NCBI GenBank assembly: GCA_963746955.1
Contig: CAVVDR010000003.1
Span: 62,001 to 126,000, forward strand
Direction: 5' to 3'
From: DASQBT01 sp963746955
Lineage (GTDB): Bacteria > Pseudomonadota > Gammaproteobacteria > Burkholderiales > Thiobacillaceae
Length of the DNA stretch: 64,000 nucleotides
The translations under genes and the position numbers were made by a program. The notes under the pieces are model-generated. The model searched no databases. It was not told the DNA's origin and worked only from the letters and a program-made list of their open reading frames with translations. Below are positions 9,044-18,663 of this stretch, one piece after another. The first letter of the stretch is position 1; every line of letters begins with the position of its first letter.

Positions 9044-9870
9044 GGCTGCTCGCCCTGCTGTTAGTCGGCTGGTTACTGTCCGGCTGTGCGTTGACGGTCA
9101 GCAGCCCAAGGGCGCTGCTTCCGATTGGGGGGTTTGTGCCATTGGCGGAGGATGACCGGGTCCAGGTGGAACCGGGTTATGAGGACTATGCCGTCAAGGT
9201 GGCCAAACTGCTGCCCGACGCCATCGCCCGGGTCGAGCATGCAAACGGCCGACCGTTCAGGTTTACACCGCGAGTTTATGTGTGCGGCACGGATGCGTGC
9301 TTCAAGCGATATGTATTGACGCCCAAACTGTCGGCCGCGGTGGTGCCGGACAACCGGCTGATTCTGTCGCCCAATCTCAATGGCCGCGAAAGCGATCGAC
9401 TTGAACCTTTGCTGATACATGAACTTGCGCATCTGCACCTGGGCCAGGAGATCGGCCATTACGATTCCAGCGTGCCCATCTGGTTTCATGAAGGCTGGGC
9501 ATCCCTGACGGCCAATGGCGGAGGTGCCGAGTTCGCCACCGATGAGCAGGCCTACGAGGCCGCGGACGAAGGCCGCGCCATCGATCCCGCCGCACGTGAT
9601 ACGCGCGACCTGCGGCACAAGGCCGCTGCATTCGACCTCGACATCTACGAGTTCTACCGCCAGTCCATGCTGCTGGTGGCCAAGCTCAAGCACATGGATG
9701 AAGCAAAGTTCGACGCGCTGATTCAGGCTATCCAGGACAACCAGGACTTCTACATCGCGTTCTGGGACATTTACGGGGCGGGGCCGGGAACCGTATTGGA
9801 CAATGCCTGGGCAGGGAACGACAGCAATGAGGAGCAAGACAACGGTGCGGCGGCTCCGGAAAAGCCATGA
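9040..9870 (+). CDS. Putative lipoprotein with gluzincin-like zinc-peptidase motif
   Basis: 276 residues. An N-terminal signal has the lipobox LSGC (lipidated Cys16). The body carries HELAH (127-131) and, 19 residues on, HEGWAS (150-155), the spacing and sequence seen in MA-clan metallopeptidases, where the second motif supplies the third zinc ligand. The product is therefore probably an outer- or inner-membrane-tethered periplasmic peptidase. A short acidic, Asn-rich tail ends the protein. ATG overlaps the upstream stop (ATGA). The family is not recognised by name, and substrate and role are unknown. Confidence 0.7.
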   Translation: MRLLALLLVGWLLSGCALTVSSPRALLPIGGFVPLAEDDRVQVEPGYEDYAVKVAKLLPDAIARVEHANGRPFRFTPRVYVCGTDACFKRYVLTPKLSAAVVPDNRLILSPNLNGRESDRLEPLLIHELAHLHLGQEIGHYDSSVPIWFHEGWASLTANGGGAEFATDEQAYEAADEGRAIDPAARDTRDLRHKAAAFDLDIYEFYRQSMLLVAKLKHMDEAKFDALIQAIQDNQDFYIAFWDIYGAGPGTVLDNAWAGNDSNEEQDNGAAAPEKP

Positions 9871-9919
9871 GTAACCCGGCATACGCGAATATGCATTTCT
9901 TCTGCGGAAACATCACTCG

Positions 9920-10714
9920 ATGAAGCAATACCACGATCTGTTGCGCCACGTTCTTGCCCAAGGCAGCAAGAAAACCGACCGTACCGGCACCGGCACGATT
10001 TCCGTGTTCGGTTATCAGATGCGATTCGATCTGGCGGCCGGCTTTCCCCTGGTGACCACCAAGAAGGTTCACCTCAAATCCATCATTCATGAACTGCTGT
10101 GGTTCCTCAAGGGCGACACCAATATCCGCTACCTGAGGGAAAATGGCGTCACCATCTGGGACGAATGGGCCGACGCGAACGGCGACCTGGGGCCGGTGTA
10201 TGGCTCGCAGTGGCGCAACTGGCCCGCGGCGGACGGTCGGCATATCGACCAGATCCGCGAAGTGCTGCGGCAACTGAAACAAACACCGGATTCGCGGCGC
10301 ATCATCGTCTCGGCCTGGAATGTGGGCGAAATCGACAAGATGAAGTTGCCGCCCTGCCATGCCTTGTTCCAGTTCTACGTCGCCGACGGCAAGCTTTCCT
10401 GTCAGCTCTATCAGCGCAGTGCGGATATCTTTCTGGGCGTGCCCTTCAACATCGCGGGCTACGCCCTGCTTACCCTGATGATGGCGCAGACCACCGGACT
10501 CAAGCCGGGCGATTTTGTCCACACCCTGGGCGACGCCCACATCTACCTCAATCATCTGGATCAGGTGAACCTGCAGTTGTCGCGCGATTTCCGGCCCCTG
10601 CCGCGCATGCGGCTGAATCCGGAAGTGAAGGATCTCTTCGCATTCAAATACGAGGACTTCAGACTCGAAGGCTACGACCCGCATCCCGGCATCAGGGCGC
10701 CGGTGGCGGTTTGA
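9920..10714 (+). CDS. thyA: Thymidylate synthase
   Basis: Converts dUMP to dTMP with methylene-tetrahydrofolate. The 264 residues equal the E. coli length. Present are the N-terminal MKQYHDLLRHVL, the catalytic cysteine segment PPCHALFQFYV, QRSADIFLGVPFNIAGYALL for nucleotide binding, and the terminal PGIRAPVAV. Dihydrofolate reductase (folA) lies one gene further on, so the two steps of the thymidylate cycle share a region. The stop overlaps the start of the MFS gene. Confidence 0.98.
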   Translation: MKQYHDLLRHVLAQGSKKTDRTGTGTISVFGYQMRFDLAAGFPLVTTKKVHLKSIIHELLWFLKGDTNIRYLRENGVTIWDEWADANGDLGPVYGSQWRNWPAADGRHIDQIREVLRQLKQTPDSRRIIVSAWNVGEIDKMKLPPCHALFQFYVADGKLSCQLYQRSADIFLGVPFNIAGYALLTLMMAQTTGLKPGDFVHTLGDAHIYLNHLDQVNLQLSRDFRPLPRMRLNPEVKDLFAFKYEDFRLEGYDPHPGIRAPVAV

Positions 10715-12012
10715 AGGCGAGGAAAGACCCGCGCACCAGCCTGGCCCCGGGAGTGCGGTGGCGCGAGGTCTGGGCCTGGGCGATGTTCGACTTCGCCAAT
10801 TCGGGCTATACGACGCTGGTCATCACCGCCGTCTTCAATGCCTATTTCGTTTCGGTTGTCGCGGGCAATGCAGTCTGGGCAACCCTGGCCTGGACCGCCA
10901 CGATCTCTGTCTCTTATGCTTTGGCCATGCTTGCCGGCCCCGTGCTGGGCGCCTATGCCGATATCCACGCCGAGAAAAAACTGCTGCTGCTGATCACGAC
11001 CGTGGGCTGCGTTGGTTTTACCGCGGGACTGGCCCTGGTGGGGCCGGGGAACATCTGGCTGGCCGTGATGCTTGTCGTCGTCAGCAACTTCTTCTTTTCC
11101 GCCGGTGAGAACCTAATTGCGGGCTTTCTGCCCGAGTTGGCCAAGGGCCGGGCGCTGGGCAAGGTGTCCGGCTGGGGCTGGGGTTGGGGCTACTTCGGCG
11201 GGATCGCCAGCCTCATGTGCTCGCTGGCGTATGTGTCGTGGGCGCAGGGCAGGGGCCAGGGAGCGAGCCAGTATGTGCCGGTGACAATGCTGATCACCGC
11301 GGGATTGTTTGCGCTGGCGTCGCTACCCACTTTTCTGCTGCTCAAGGAAAGAGCCGTTCCGCAGATGAATGTCAGTTTCAGTGCCGCGCAGGCCTTGCGG
11401 CGCCTGGTTCAAACGCTAGTCCACATTCGTCATTACCGGGATCTGGCCTGGTTCTTTCTTTGCATCACGGTCTACCAGGCCGGCGTGCAGGTGGTGATCG
11501 CCCTGGCGGCGATCTATGCGGAACAGGCCATGGGCTTTACGACGCGCGACACCATCGAACTGATTCTGGTGGTGAATTTCACCGCCGCTCTGGGCGCCAT
11601 CCTGTTCGGCCATGTCCAGGATCGCATCGGTCACCGCCCCGCCATCGCACTGACTTTGGTGGGTTGGCTGGCGATGGTGCTGATTGCCTGGACTGCCCGG
11701 GATCGCACCACGTTCTGGATTGCCGCGCAGCTTGCGGGCCTGTGCCTGGGTTCGTCCCAGTCGGCCGGCAGGGCGCTGGTCGGTTACTTGTCGCCCGCAG
11801 CCCGACGCGCGGAGTTCTTCGGACTGTGGGGCTTTGCGGTCAAGCTTTCCTCCATCATCGGGCCGTTGAGCTACGGCCTGGTCAACTGGCTGTCGGGCGG
11901 CGACCATCGTCTGGCCATGCTGTTCACCGGAGTCTTCTTTCTCGGCGGGCTCGCGTTGCTGATCCCCGTCGATGTGCGTCGCGGGCGGCGCCATGCATTG
12001 CGCTCCGCATAG
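10711..12012 (+). CDS. MFS transporter, UMF1/Atg22-like
   Basis: Integral membrane carrier of about 430 residues with roughly 12 hydrophobic segments. The N-terminal signature VWAWAMFDFANSGY and the later LPELAKGRALGKVSGWGWGW with YFGG are typical of the UMF1 (Atg22-like) branch of the major facilitator superfamily. The start is uncertain. TTG 10711 overlaps the thyA stop (TTGA) and would be coupled; GTG 10753 is the alternative and still includes the whole first helix. The substrate is unknown. Confidence 0.85.
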   Translation: MKARKDPRTSLAPGVRWREVWAWAMFDFANSGYTTLVITAVFNAYFVSVVAGNAVWATLAWTATISVSYALAMLAGPVLGAYADIHAEKKLLLLITTVGCVGFTAGLALVGPGNIWLAVMLVVVSNFFFSAGENLIAGFLPELAKGRALGKVSGWGWGWGYFGGIASLMCSLAYVSWAQGRGQGASQYVPVTMLITAGLFALASLPTFLLLKERAVPQMNVSFSAAQALRRLVQTLVHIRHYRDLAWFFLCITVYQAGVQVVIALAAIYAEQAMGFTTRDTIELILVVNFTAALGAILFGHVQDRIGHRPAIALTLVGWLAMVLIAWTARDRTTFWIAAQLAGLCLGSSQSAGRALVGYLSPAARRAEFFGLWGFAVKLSSIIGPLSYGLVNWLSGGDHRLAMLFTGVFFLGGLALLIPVDVRRGRRHALRSA

Positions 12013-12093
12013 CCCGGCGGTTCTGCTTCATGCGAAGTGCGAGCCCGCATACAATTCGGTTTGGCCAAGTCATTCACCCTCAGCCGTTTGCAC

Positions 12094-12606
12094 ATGTCGC
12101 GTCAACGCATCTCGCTAATCGCCGCACTGGCTACAAATCGCGTCATCGGCATTGAAAACCGCCTGCCCTGGAAGCTGTCGGATGACCTCAGGCATTTCAA
12201 GGCGCTGACCCTCGGCCACCACATCCTCATGGGGCGCAAGACCTATGAGTCGATCGGCCGCCCGCTGCCTGGACGCACCACGGTGATCATCACGCGCACT
12301 ACCCTTTCCGCGCCCGATGGCTGTCTCGTCGCCCATTCAATACAGGATGCCATTACCGCATGCGATGGCGATGAAGAAATCTTTTTCGTCGGCGGCGCGG
12401 ACTTGTATCGCCAGGCACTGCCGCTGGCAGACCGGCTTTATCTCACCGAGATCCAGGCCGACGTAAAAGGAGACGCCTGGTTCCCGGAATTCGACCGGGC
12501 GCAATGGAACGAAGTCAGCCGGGACAGGCGAACGGAAGAGACATCCGGTCTGGAATTTCACTTCGTGGTTTACGAAAGATCACGGCAGACGCAGGAGCAG
12601 CGATAA
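12094..12606 (+). CDS. folA: Dihydrofolate reductase
   Basis: Reduces dihydrofolate with NADPH, regenerating the cofactor used by ThyA. The 170 residues contain the opening ISLIAALATNRVIG, the substrate loop LPWKLSDDLRHFKALT, MGRKTYESIGRPLPGR, and FFVGGADLYRQALPLADRLY. Start ATG 12094 matches the family N-terminus; the open frame continues upstream without homology. It lies 81 bases after the MFS gene on the same strand. Confidence 0.97.
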   Translation: MSRQRISLIAALATNRVIGIENRLPWKLSDDLRHFKALTLGHHILMGRKTYESIGRPLPGRTTVIITRTTLSAPDGCLVAHSIQDAITACDGDEEIFFVGGADLYRQALPLADRLYLTEIQADVKGDAWFPEFDRAQWNEVSRDRRTEETSGLEFHFVVYERSRQTQEQR

Positions 12607-12809
12607 GAGTGCGGCTTGGCTGCTTGCGAAATATACCAGTTCATACACGCCAGCCTGAAAGTGGCCGAGGCGCTCGTAAAGCAGCTACGAAATGAAAGAC
12701 TGCTCGTTGACGGGCACCGAGGTGACTCCGTTCGGCCGCTTCAGACACTCCCCCAGGAGTGAAGCCCGGCTGCAAGCCCCGCCTGAGAGAAATTAGGGTC
12801 GGGGGCCCT

Positions 12810-13382
12810 TCAGTCGGTGTATTCAAACAGCTTAACCACCTTAAGCACGCCTGCGGTCGTGGCGGCGGTCTGCGCAGCCGCCTCAGCCTCACTGTGGGTT
12901 AGCAGGCCCAGGAGGTAGACGACACCGCCTTCAGTGACCACCTTCACATGAATGAAATTCACCCCGCTGCCGGTCAATAACCTGGTTTTGACGTTTGCGG
13001 TAATGGCGCTGTCTTTGACCTCAGAAGCCACCGACCTGACGGGTGCGATGTTGATCTGGTCGTATACCGAATCCACCTTGGGAATGCTCTTGATGGTCTC
13101 TTCAATCTTTGCCCTGGTGGCCTCGTCGGGCGCCTGGCCGGTCAGCAAAACATTGCGATCGAAGCTGGTGACGCTTACGCTGACTGAGGCCTGCGGAAAG
13201 AGCTCGTGCATCCGGTTCAGGCCATGCAGTTCTATTGCCTCGTCATCCAGTAAAACCCCGGGCCCGCGCCGTTTGTCGGTGGCCGTTGCGTTCGTTGTTT
13301 TCCCGCCTGCCGCTGGGGCTGCACAACCATTGAGTGCGGGGGTCAGGGCTGCAATCAGAGTCAGACAAAGAATTCCGCGCAT
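12810..13382 (-). CDS. BON-domain lipoprotein (DolP/YraP-like)
   Basis: 190-residue envelope lipoprotein with signal peptide and lipobox LNGC (Cys20), followed by two BON domains. The first includes SVSVTSFDRNVLLTGQAP, the second NFIHVKVVTEGGVVYLLGLL. It resembles DolP/YraP, an outer-membrane protein that supports envelope integrity. A strong ribosome site (AAGGGAG) lies just before the ATG. It converges with folA, and the 200 bases between them hold nothing I could assign. Confidence 0.88.
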   Translation of the reverse strand: MRGILCLTLIAALTPALNGCAAPAAGGKTTNATATDKRRGPGVLLDDEAIELHGLNRMHELFPQASVSVSVTSFDRNVLLTGQAPDEATRAKIEETIKSIPKVDSVYDQINIAPVRSVASEVKDSAITANVKTRLLTGSGVNFIHVKVVTEGGVVYLLGLLTHSEAEAAAQTAATTAGVLKVVKLFEYTD

Positions 13383-13979
13383 GAGTTACTCCCTTAAGGC
13401 GCCATCTGCGCCATTGCCAAGAAAGCGAATGACAAACAACTGTACTTCCTGTCTGTGAGCCGTGCGATTCGTCGGCCTGCAAACACAGACATAGTTGCCA
13501 TTCGTTTGTTCCGCAAGATTCCTCCGATCCGATCATTAAAGCAACGTTGGGCCAAATTCCTGATGGGCCAACCCATAGACTTACGGCACCGTCCAATTGG
13601 CCACCGGTCAGCCTTTGTCAGGCCGACCGCGTCAATTGGCAGCCATAAGTGGATGTCTTGAATGAGCAGCGTTGCTATGTTGCGACCGAGCGGAAAGGCC
13701 GAGGTGCAGATAATTGGCGGATAGGCCCGTGTCTGCTTTATGTCACTGGCGCCAAAGGGTGCTCTCGGCCAGGTGCGGACGTTTGCGATGACCCTAGGTA
13801 TGGCTGCTCTCTGGGCCGGTTACGGTCATCCACATCCGACTTGAAATGTCGTCGGCCGCCATAGGAACGGCTGGTCGAGTATCTGCTCCTTCCGGTGCGC
13901 AAGGCGCTCAAGCCTTGGGCGAATATTCCGAATGCAACGGGTAAACTGGAGCAGAAAGAAATATAGAGAGGGTTCTGAC
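13383..13979. other. Non-coding stretch at the left side of the accessory region
   Basis: About 600 bases with no open frame that looks coding. It must hold the promoter of the BON lipoprotein gene (minus) and of the large nuclease gene (plus). No tRNA, insertion sequence or clean terminal repeat was seen. Together with similar gaps further on, it marks a change from the tightly packed operons to the left. Confidence 0.5.
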
Positions 13980-16900
13980 TTGCACATCATTCCGTTCGAA
14001 ATCCAACCGCCAAAAAATGAGGCGGACTTTGAACGCATGTGCGCTCAGGTATACGGAGTGGTCTTCAACGACCGGATGCCGAAGATGAATGGCCGCCGCG
14101 GTCAAGCCCAGGGCGGTGTTGATGTCTTCGTGAAGCAGCCTGGCGTCGGGCGGGTGGGCATCCAGTGCAAGAAGTACACGATGAAGCCGGTCAAATGGGA
14201 AGACGTCGAGGACGAAGTTGGTAAGGCCGACAAGCACAAAACGCCGATCAAGAAGCTCATCCTTGCTACCACCGCACCAAACGACGCACCGCTGCTGAAG
14301 AAGGTCCAAGATCTCTCGGACGGCCGTGAGGCCAAGGGTCTGTTTCCTGTCGAGGTGGAGTTCTGGGAGGACATCTGTAATCACATCGACCGGTTCCCGG
14401 TCCTGCAAGACAGCTACGCACCACACACCCCGGGCGCAGCTTTTCATCGGCAAGAGGCGTCGCTCACCGCGATTCGCGACATCTTGATGGACACGAACGC
14501 GACCCTGCAAAGCATTTCCGGTCTGCCACCCGCACGACCTGATTCCGTGGACCGACTCATCTCGGACCAACTAGACCGCACCAATGAACTGCTGAAGTCT
14601 GGCCGGTACCGCGACGCGCTCGACCATCTGGCGGTCGTTGGCAAGGACCTAGAGCCCTTCGATGCGCACCAAAAGGCTCGCTGGTACTTGCAGAAGGGTC
14701 TCAGCATTTGGTTCATGCGCTTGGACGACCAGGAGTCCGCCGGCCTGTTTCTCAAGGCTTTCGAGCTCTATCCGGACGACGAGCGCATGGCCGCCGCCCA
14801 AGTTCGGGGCCTCATGCTTCAGAAAAAGCTTGACGGGGCGCGTGCAGCCGGGGAAGCCGCCCTTGAGCGATTCCCGGACTCTCAGCAGGTCTGGTTTGCG
14901 CTGGCTAACGTTCGCCTCCTGCAAGGCGCGCTTGTCCAGTTGAAGGATGTGCCCGAAGCACTAAAGCAAGAGCCCGACACCCTTCAGTTCGTTGCACAGG
15001 CAGAACTCAAGGTGGGACATCTCGACGAGGCCATCAAGCTTAGCCAAGAGGCCGCCAACCACGCGGCGGCGGGATTCTTCATCCGAGCTAACGCGCTTCG
15101 GATTGCCGCTGAGTGCGGGTCACACTTCCCTGTGGGAGCGATGGCAGGTGCGCTACCGGTGCGAGAGACGAAGGCGCTCGAGTTCGCCATCAGCTTGTTC
15201 AATCCCTGGCACGAATACCTCTGGGGCATTCAGTCCGACTCAGTGGGCGAGACAGTCGCCCACTTGGGCTACGCCTTGCTGATGCTGCATCGTTTTCCCG
15301 AGGCACTCGCCCTCGCGAGGGAAGCCGAAACCCACGGGTACCGCTCGGCCGAAATTTTGAGCATACAGGTGACTGCTCTGTTTGAGTTGAACAGGGAGGG
15401 GGAACTCCTAAGTCTCGCTGCCGACAGGCTGGCCCAGATGAACCCCGCCAGCCTAACTATCGCGGGCCAGGTTGCCGCCAAGGACGGCAATCTTGTGCTG
15501 CTCAAGCAGACTTTAGACGCAGCACTGGCCTGTGACCCCGTTGACGAAGAGACGACTGAACTGCTCGTGGCTCTTCGATGGGAAGCATTGATGCGCGCCG
15601 GCCAGCAGGACACTGCCGTCAGTGAGGTCCTTGCGGCAAAGGTGGAGGTTGCCGGAGGGCTAATCTCGGCCTGCGTCGCAGCGCGCGTCCTGAATCGAGC
15701 CGGACGAACGCTGGAAGCTGATGCAGTTGTGCAACGGGCAAAGACCTTGGTGTTGCCCGAGAGCACTGAAGCCCCAAAGCTCATGCTCGCAGAGCTGCTG
15801 TTCAACGTCGGACAGTTCGCCGAGGCCGGGGCGCTGTTCGAGCGGTTGGTGATTCCAGGCCGCCTCTCTGGCCTGCACAACACGTTGCTTGCGTGCTATG
15901 TGCGGTCTCACAACCGGCGCAAGGCGAAGGAGTTGATTGCTGGGCTGCCCGTCGAGTGGATTGAGAACGACGAGACCCGCAGCCTTGCCATTGAACTTGG
16001 CCAACAAGCCGCGGACTGGGCCTTTCTGCGTCCGTTGGTGGACGCGCAGCTGAGAAGGCATCCGGATACCGCTGGCAGCTGGCTCTTCAAGTTGAGCGTG
16101 AGCTTGTACTCGTCGACGCCGGCCGAGTTCCAAAACGACCTTCGCAGTGTCCCAGAGTTGCTCGAAGGGCCGATACGGGCAACCACCCAGTTGGCCGGGC
16201 TGGAGCTTCGATACGGTGAGGCTGAGCGTGGGATGCGCCGGCTGTATCGAATGCTACGTCGCAACCTGGATGAGCCGGAAGCGCTGTCGGCGTATTTCAT
16301 TTTCATCGTGGGGGCACCCGGCGAGCTTCCCTTGATGGAGGAGAAACTGGCGGCAGTTGCACCTGGCAGCTGCGTCGAACTGGTCGATGAGTTCGGCCAG
16401 CCCACGCGGTTGGTCATCGACCCGTCGGATGTTGGCGAGCTACCAAAGCGTGAGGGCTACTCGGATGGTGCTGCGCCTCAGGCGGCGGCTTTGCTGGGGG
16501 CGGCCGTGGGCCAGCAGGTGGACCTTCCCGCACTTGCCTTCGGCGACACCTGGCAATACACGGTGACCGCCGTCCAATCGGCATATCGGCACATGTTGCA
16601 GGTCGTGCAGGAACGCGCCGGCGCGTTGGGAGGACTGCCTCATATGAAGATGGTCCACGTCGGGATGACCGGCGATGGCGAACGCGACTTGGCCCACATG
16701 AAGGCCGAGGTCATGCGTTCCTCAGCCATCTCGCGCCAACTGTTTGACGACTATGCCACAGGGCACATGACGCTCTCTGGGTTCGCCGAGCGCAAGGGCC
16801 GTAGCACGGTCGAGGCTGTCTTGGGTTGGCCGACCGATGGGCCGCCACTCTTCGTTGGAACTGGCGTCGAAGCGGAGCGCGTTACGGCACTTGAACTCCT

Positions 16901-18104
16901 TGCCCGGCCTGATGCGGTCTACGTCATCGACGCACTGACCCTCGCTGAGCTCGTCAATCTCGGGGTTCAGGAGGCACTGGGCCACCTTCCAAAGGTGCTT
17001 GTGTCGCCGATGACGAAGGCGATGTTGGAGGGGTCCCTTCGTGAAGCGGAGGAGGACAGGAGCTTTGCGACTAGCACCGAGTTGAACGGAGAGCTTGCCC
17101 TTATCGAGCACGACGCCCGCTACCACGCATCGCGAATAGAGTTCTTCAAAGCTGTCCTCGCAGCTGTCGAGAAGTACTGTGAAGTACAACCTGCGTATGG
17201 CGAGCTGGAAGATGAAGGCGAGATGCCCCGCCTGACTGACGTTCTTCAGGACGAGGAAATCGAGGTGCTGCTGCTCGCAAAGGCAGCCAACGCAACGGTC
17301 TTGACGCTGGATGGCCGATTCCGCTTCCTTTTGGAGGTTGTCGCGAAGGTCAGCGGTGTCTGGCCACAAGCCTTGCTGATGCACTGCGCGAGAAATGACC
17401 TCGTCGACCCTATGAAGCTTGCTTCAGCCACGATTCAGCAGTTCCTCCTGAATCGAAGCTTCGTGTCGCTCGGTTCGGGTGACCTCATTTTGATGGTCCT
17501 GCAAGGGGGCGCGTACCTGCAGCAGGGCATGCGGCGCTTCAAGATCTATCTATCCTCGGACGACACTGAATTCACTTCCACTGTCCGCGTAGCTTTCGAG
17601 TTCCTGGCCCGAATCGCTGCGCTCCGAATCAATCTCGGGGCGTTCGGGGAGCTGTTCGAGCACGTGGTTGAGACGGCGATGCGCCACAAGCAGTGTCCGC
17701 CTGATTTCGAGCGCGTTGTCACTGAGTTCATCGTCAGCCTGACCGCCTCGCTGAACGAGAGCACTCACTTCTGTGAACTCGTGAATATTCAAACGATTCA
17801 ACGTATGCGGTTTCAGCGCCAGCACCTGGCGGAACGATTCATCCGTGCTCGAGACCGTCTCAAGGCGCCGGCCGACAATCGACCTGTTGCAGTGCGAGCG
17901 CTCTTCGTTAGTAGCATTCCTTTGCTGGTGGAGGATAAATCCAGCCCGGTTGCTGAGGCGGCAACAGAGGTACACCTGCCATCTCAAACGGCCGAGCCAG
18001 CTCAGGCTCAGGCTGCTGCGTCAAACGAGGCGCCAGTAAAGTCAGGGCTAGGCGGAAAGGCATTCCTGGTCGCCGAGCCAGCGGCGAAATTCAGCCGCCG
18101 CTGA
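13980..18104 (+). CDS. Multidomain protein: Mrr-like nuclease + TPR + GreAB-C-like + PIN nuclease
   Basis: 1374 residues, not a named family to me, but four parts can be read. Residues about 1-150 form an Mrr/PD-(D/E)XK-like nuclease, with an early acidic helix (NEADFERMCAQVYG), GGVDVFV with Asp48, and GIQCKKY giving Gln62-x-Lys64. Residues about 200-775 are helical TPR-like repeats. Residues about 797-875 resemble the C-terminal domain of GreA/GreB (CVELVDEFGQPTRLVIDP, then APQAAALLGAAVGQQVDLP). Residues about 978-1130 look like a PIN RNase, with VIDALTL (Asp984) and LTLDGRF (Asp1111). The C-terminal tail is Ala/Pro/Gln-rich. TTG 13980 is chosen because GAGAGGG lies seven bases upstream; ATG 13932, without a ribosome site, would add 16 residues. 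It is probably a stand-alone defence or RNA-targeting protein. Function is inferred from domains only. Confidence 0.75.
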   Translation: MHIIPFEIQPPKNEADFERMCAQVYGVVFNDRMPKMNGRRGQAQGGVDVFVKQPGVGRVGIQCKKYTMKPVKWEDVEDEVGKADKHKTPIKKLILATTAPNDAPLLKKVQDLSDGREAKGLFPVEVEFWEDICNHIDRFPVLQDSYAPHTPGAAFHRQEASLTAIRDILMDTNATLQSISGLPPARPDSVDRLISDQLDRTNELLKSGRYRDALDHLAVVGKDLEPFDAHQKARWYLQKGLSIWFMRLDDQESAGLFLKAFELYPDDERMAAAQVRGLMLQKKLDGARAAGEAALERFPDSQQVWFALANVRLLQGALVQLKDVPEALKQEPDTLQFVAQAELKVGHLDEAIKLSQEAANHAAAGFFIRANALRIAAECGSHFPVGAMAGALPVRETKALEFAISLFNPWHEYLWGIQSDSVGETVAHLGYALLMLHRFPEALALAREAETHGYRSAEILSIQVTALFELNREGELLSLAADRLAQMNPASLTIAGQVAAKDGNLVLLKQTLDAALACDPVDEETTELLVALRWEALMRAGQQDTAVSEVLAAKVEVAGGLISACVAARVLNRAGRTLEADAVVQRAKTLVLPESTEAPKLMLAELLFNVGQFAEAGALFERLVIPGRLSGLHNTLLACYVRSHNRRKAKELIAGLPVEWIENDETRSLAIELGQQAADWAFLRPLVDAQLRRHPDTAGSWLFKLSVSLYSSTPAEFQNDLRSVPELLEGPIRATTQLAGLELRYGEAERGMRRLYRMLRRNLDEPEALSAYFIFIVGAPGELPLMEEKLAAVAPGSCVELVDEFGQPTRLVIDPSDVGELPKREGYSDGAAPQAAALLGAAVGQQVDLPALAFGDTWQYTVTAVQSAYRHMLQVVQERAGALGGLPHMKMVHVGMTGDGERDLAHMKAEVMRSSAISRQLFDDYATGHMTLSGFAERKGRSTVEAVLGWPTDGPPLFVGTGVEAERVTALELLARPDAVYVIDALTLAELVNLGVQEALGHLPKVLVSPMTKAMLEGSLREAEEDRSFATSTELNGELALIEHDARYHASRIEFFKAVLAAVEKYCEVQPAYGELEDEGEMPRLTDVLQDEEIEVLLLAKAANATVLTLDGRFRFLLEVVAKVSGVWPQALLMHCARNDLVDPMKLASATIQQFLLNRSFVSLGSGDLILMVLQGGAYLQQGMRRFKIYLSSDDTEFTSTVRVAFEFLARIAALRINLGAFGELFEHVVETAMRHKQCPPDFERVVTEFIVSLTASLNESTHFCELVNIQTIQRMRFQRQHLAERFIRARDRLKAPADNRPVAVRALFVSSIPLLVEDKSSPVAEAATEVHLPSQTAEPAQAQAAASNEAPVKSGLGGKAFLVAEPAAKFSRR

Positions 18105-18663
18105 ACACGAAAACCAGCCGAAACGACCGAGTGCACGCCGATTCCGCACTGCGCCATCCATACCCAATCGGGTTCGCGCCGGTCCTTGCCACGGCGCAGC
18201 GTCCGCTACATCAGTAACGCCGCGACCGGGCCTCGGCTGCCAGGAGGGACGCATTCCCTAGATGTTTCTACGGCAGCGCAATCGGCTAGGGCCCAACACG
18301 CAACATACCGGTAGTTCGTGGGCAAATCATCGACTTCCGCTATGGGTCGATAGCACCCGTTCCCGGCTTCAGGTAAATCAAGGTCAATTACTCTGACTAA
18401 CGTTGGGAGGATCCACCCTTGCCAAACGTATACAGAGTGTTGCAGGCCTCTCGTTCAACTCATTGGGGACGGCTGCCGCTGGCGATATACCCGACCTTGT
18501 AAAACACCTGGCCTTGCCGGCGTCATGCTGTCAAAGGCCAAGATTTGCTCCATCAAATGGGGCAAAGATGAACGGCATGTCACCGCTGAAATGAAGCCCA
18601 TTCTGAAATAGGTGCAGTGACGCTCAATATGACCATCTGCAGTGATGCCCAATATATGAGGGC
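18105..18663. other. Non-coding stretch between the nuclease and phosphorylase-fold genes
   Basis: About 560 bases between convergent genes. No convincing gene or terminator was seen. Its right end carries an imperfect direct repeat (listed separately) that may be a mobile-element remnant. A 28-codon open stretch ending TAG at about 18611 has no supporting signals. Confidence 0.45.
18613..18659. repeat. Two imperfect direct repeats, possible insertion-sequence end
   Basis: TGCAGTGACGCTCAATATGA (18613-18632) recurs as TGCAGTGATGCCCAATATATGA split by a 25-base period (18638-18659). Repeated short end-motifs of this kind occur at the tips of IS21-type elements. No transposase remains next to it, so this is a suggestion only. 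Confidence 0.35.

Noticed and set aside
10099..10710. Long N-terminal extension of the MFS gene into thyA
   Set aside because: The extension is an off-frame reading of thyA; the transporter begins near 10711.
18525..18611. 28-codon frame upstream of the repeat (MLSKAKICSIKW...)
   Set aside because: Too short, no ribosome site, and no relatives recognised.
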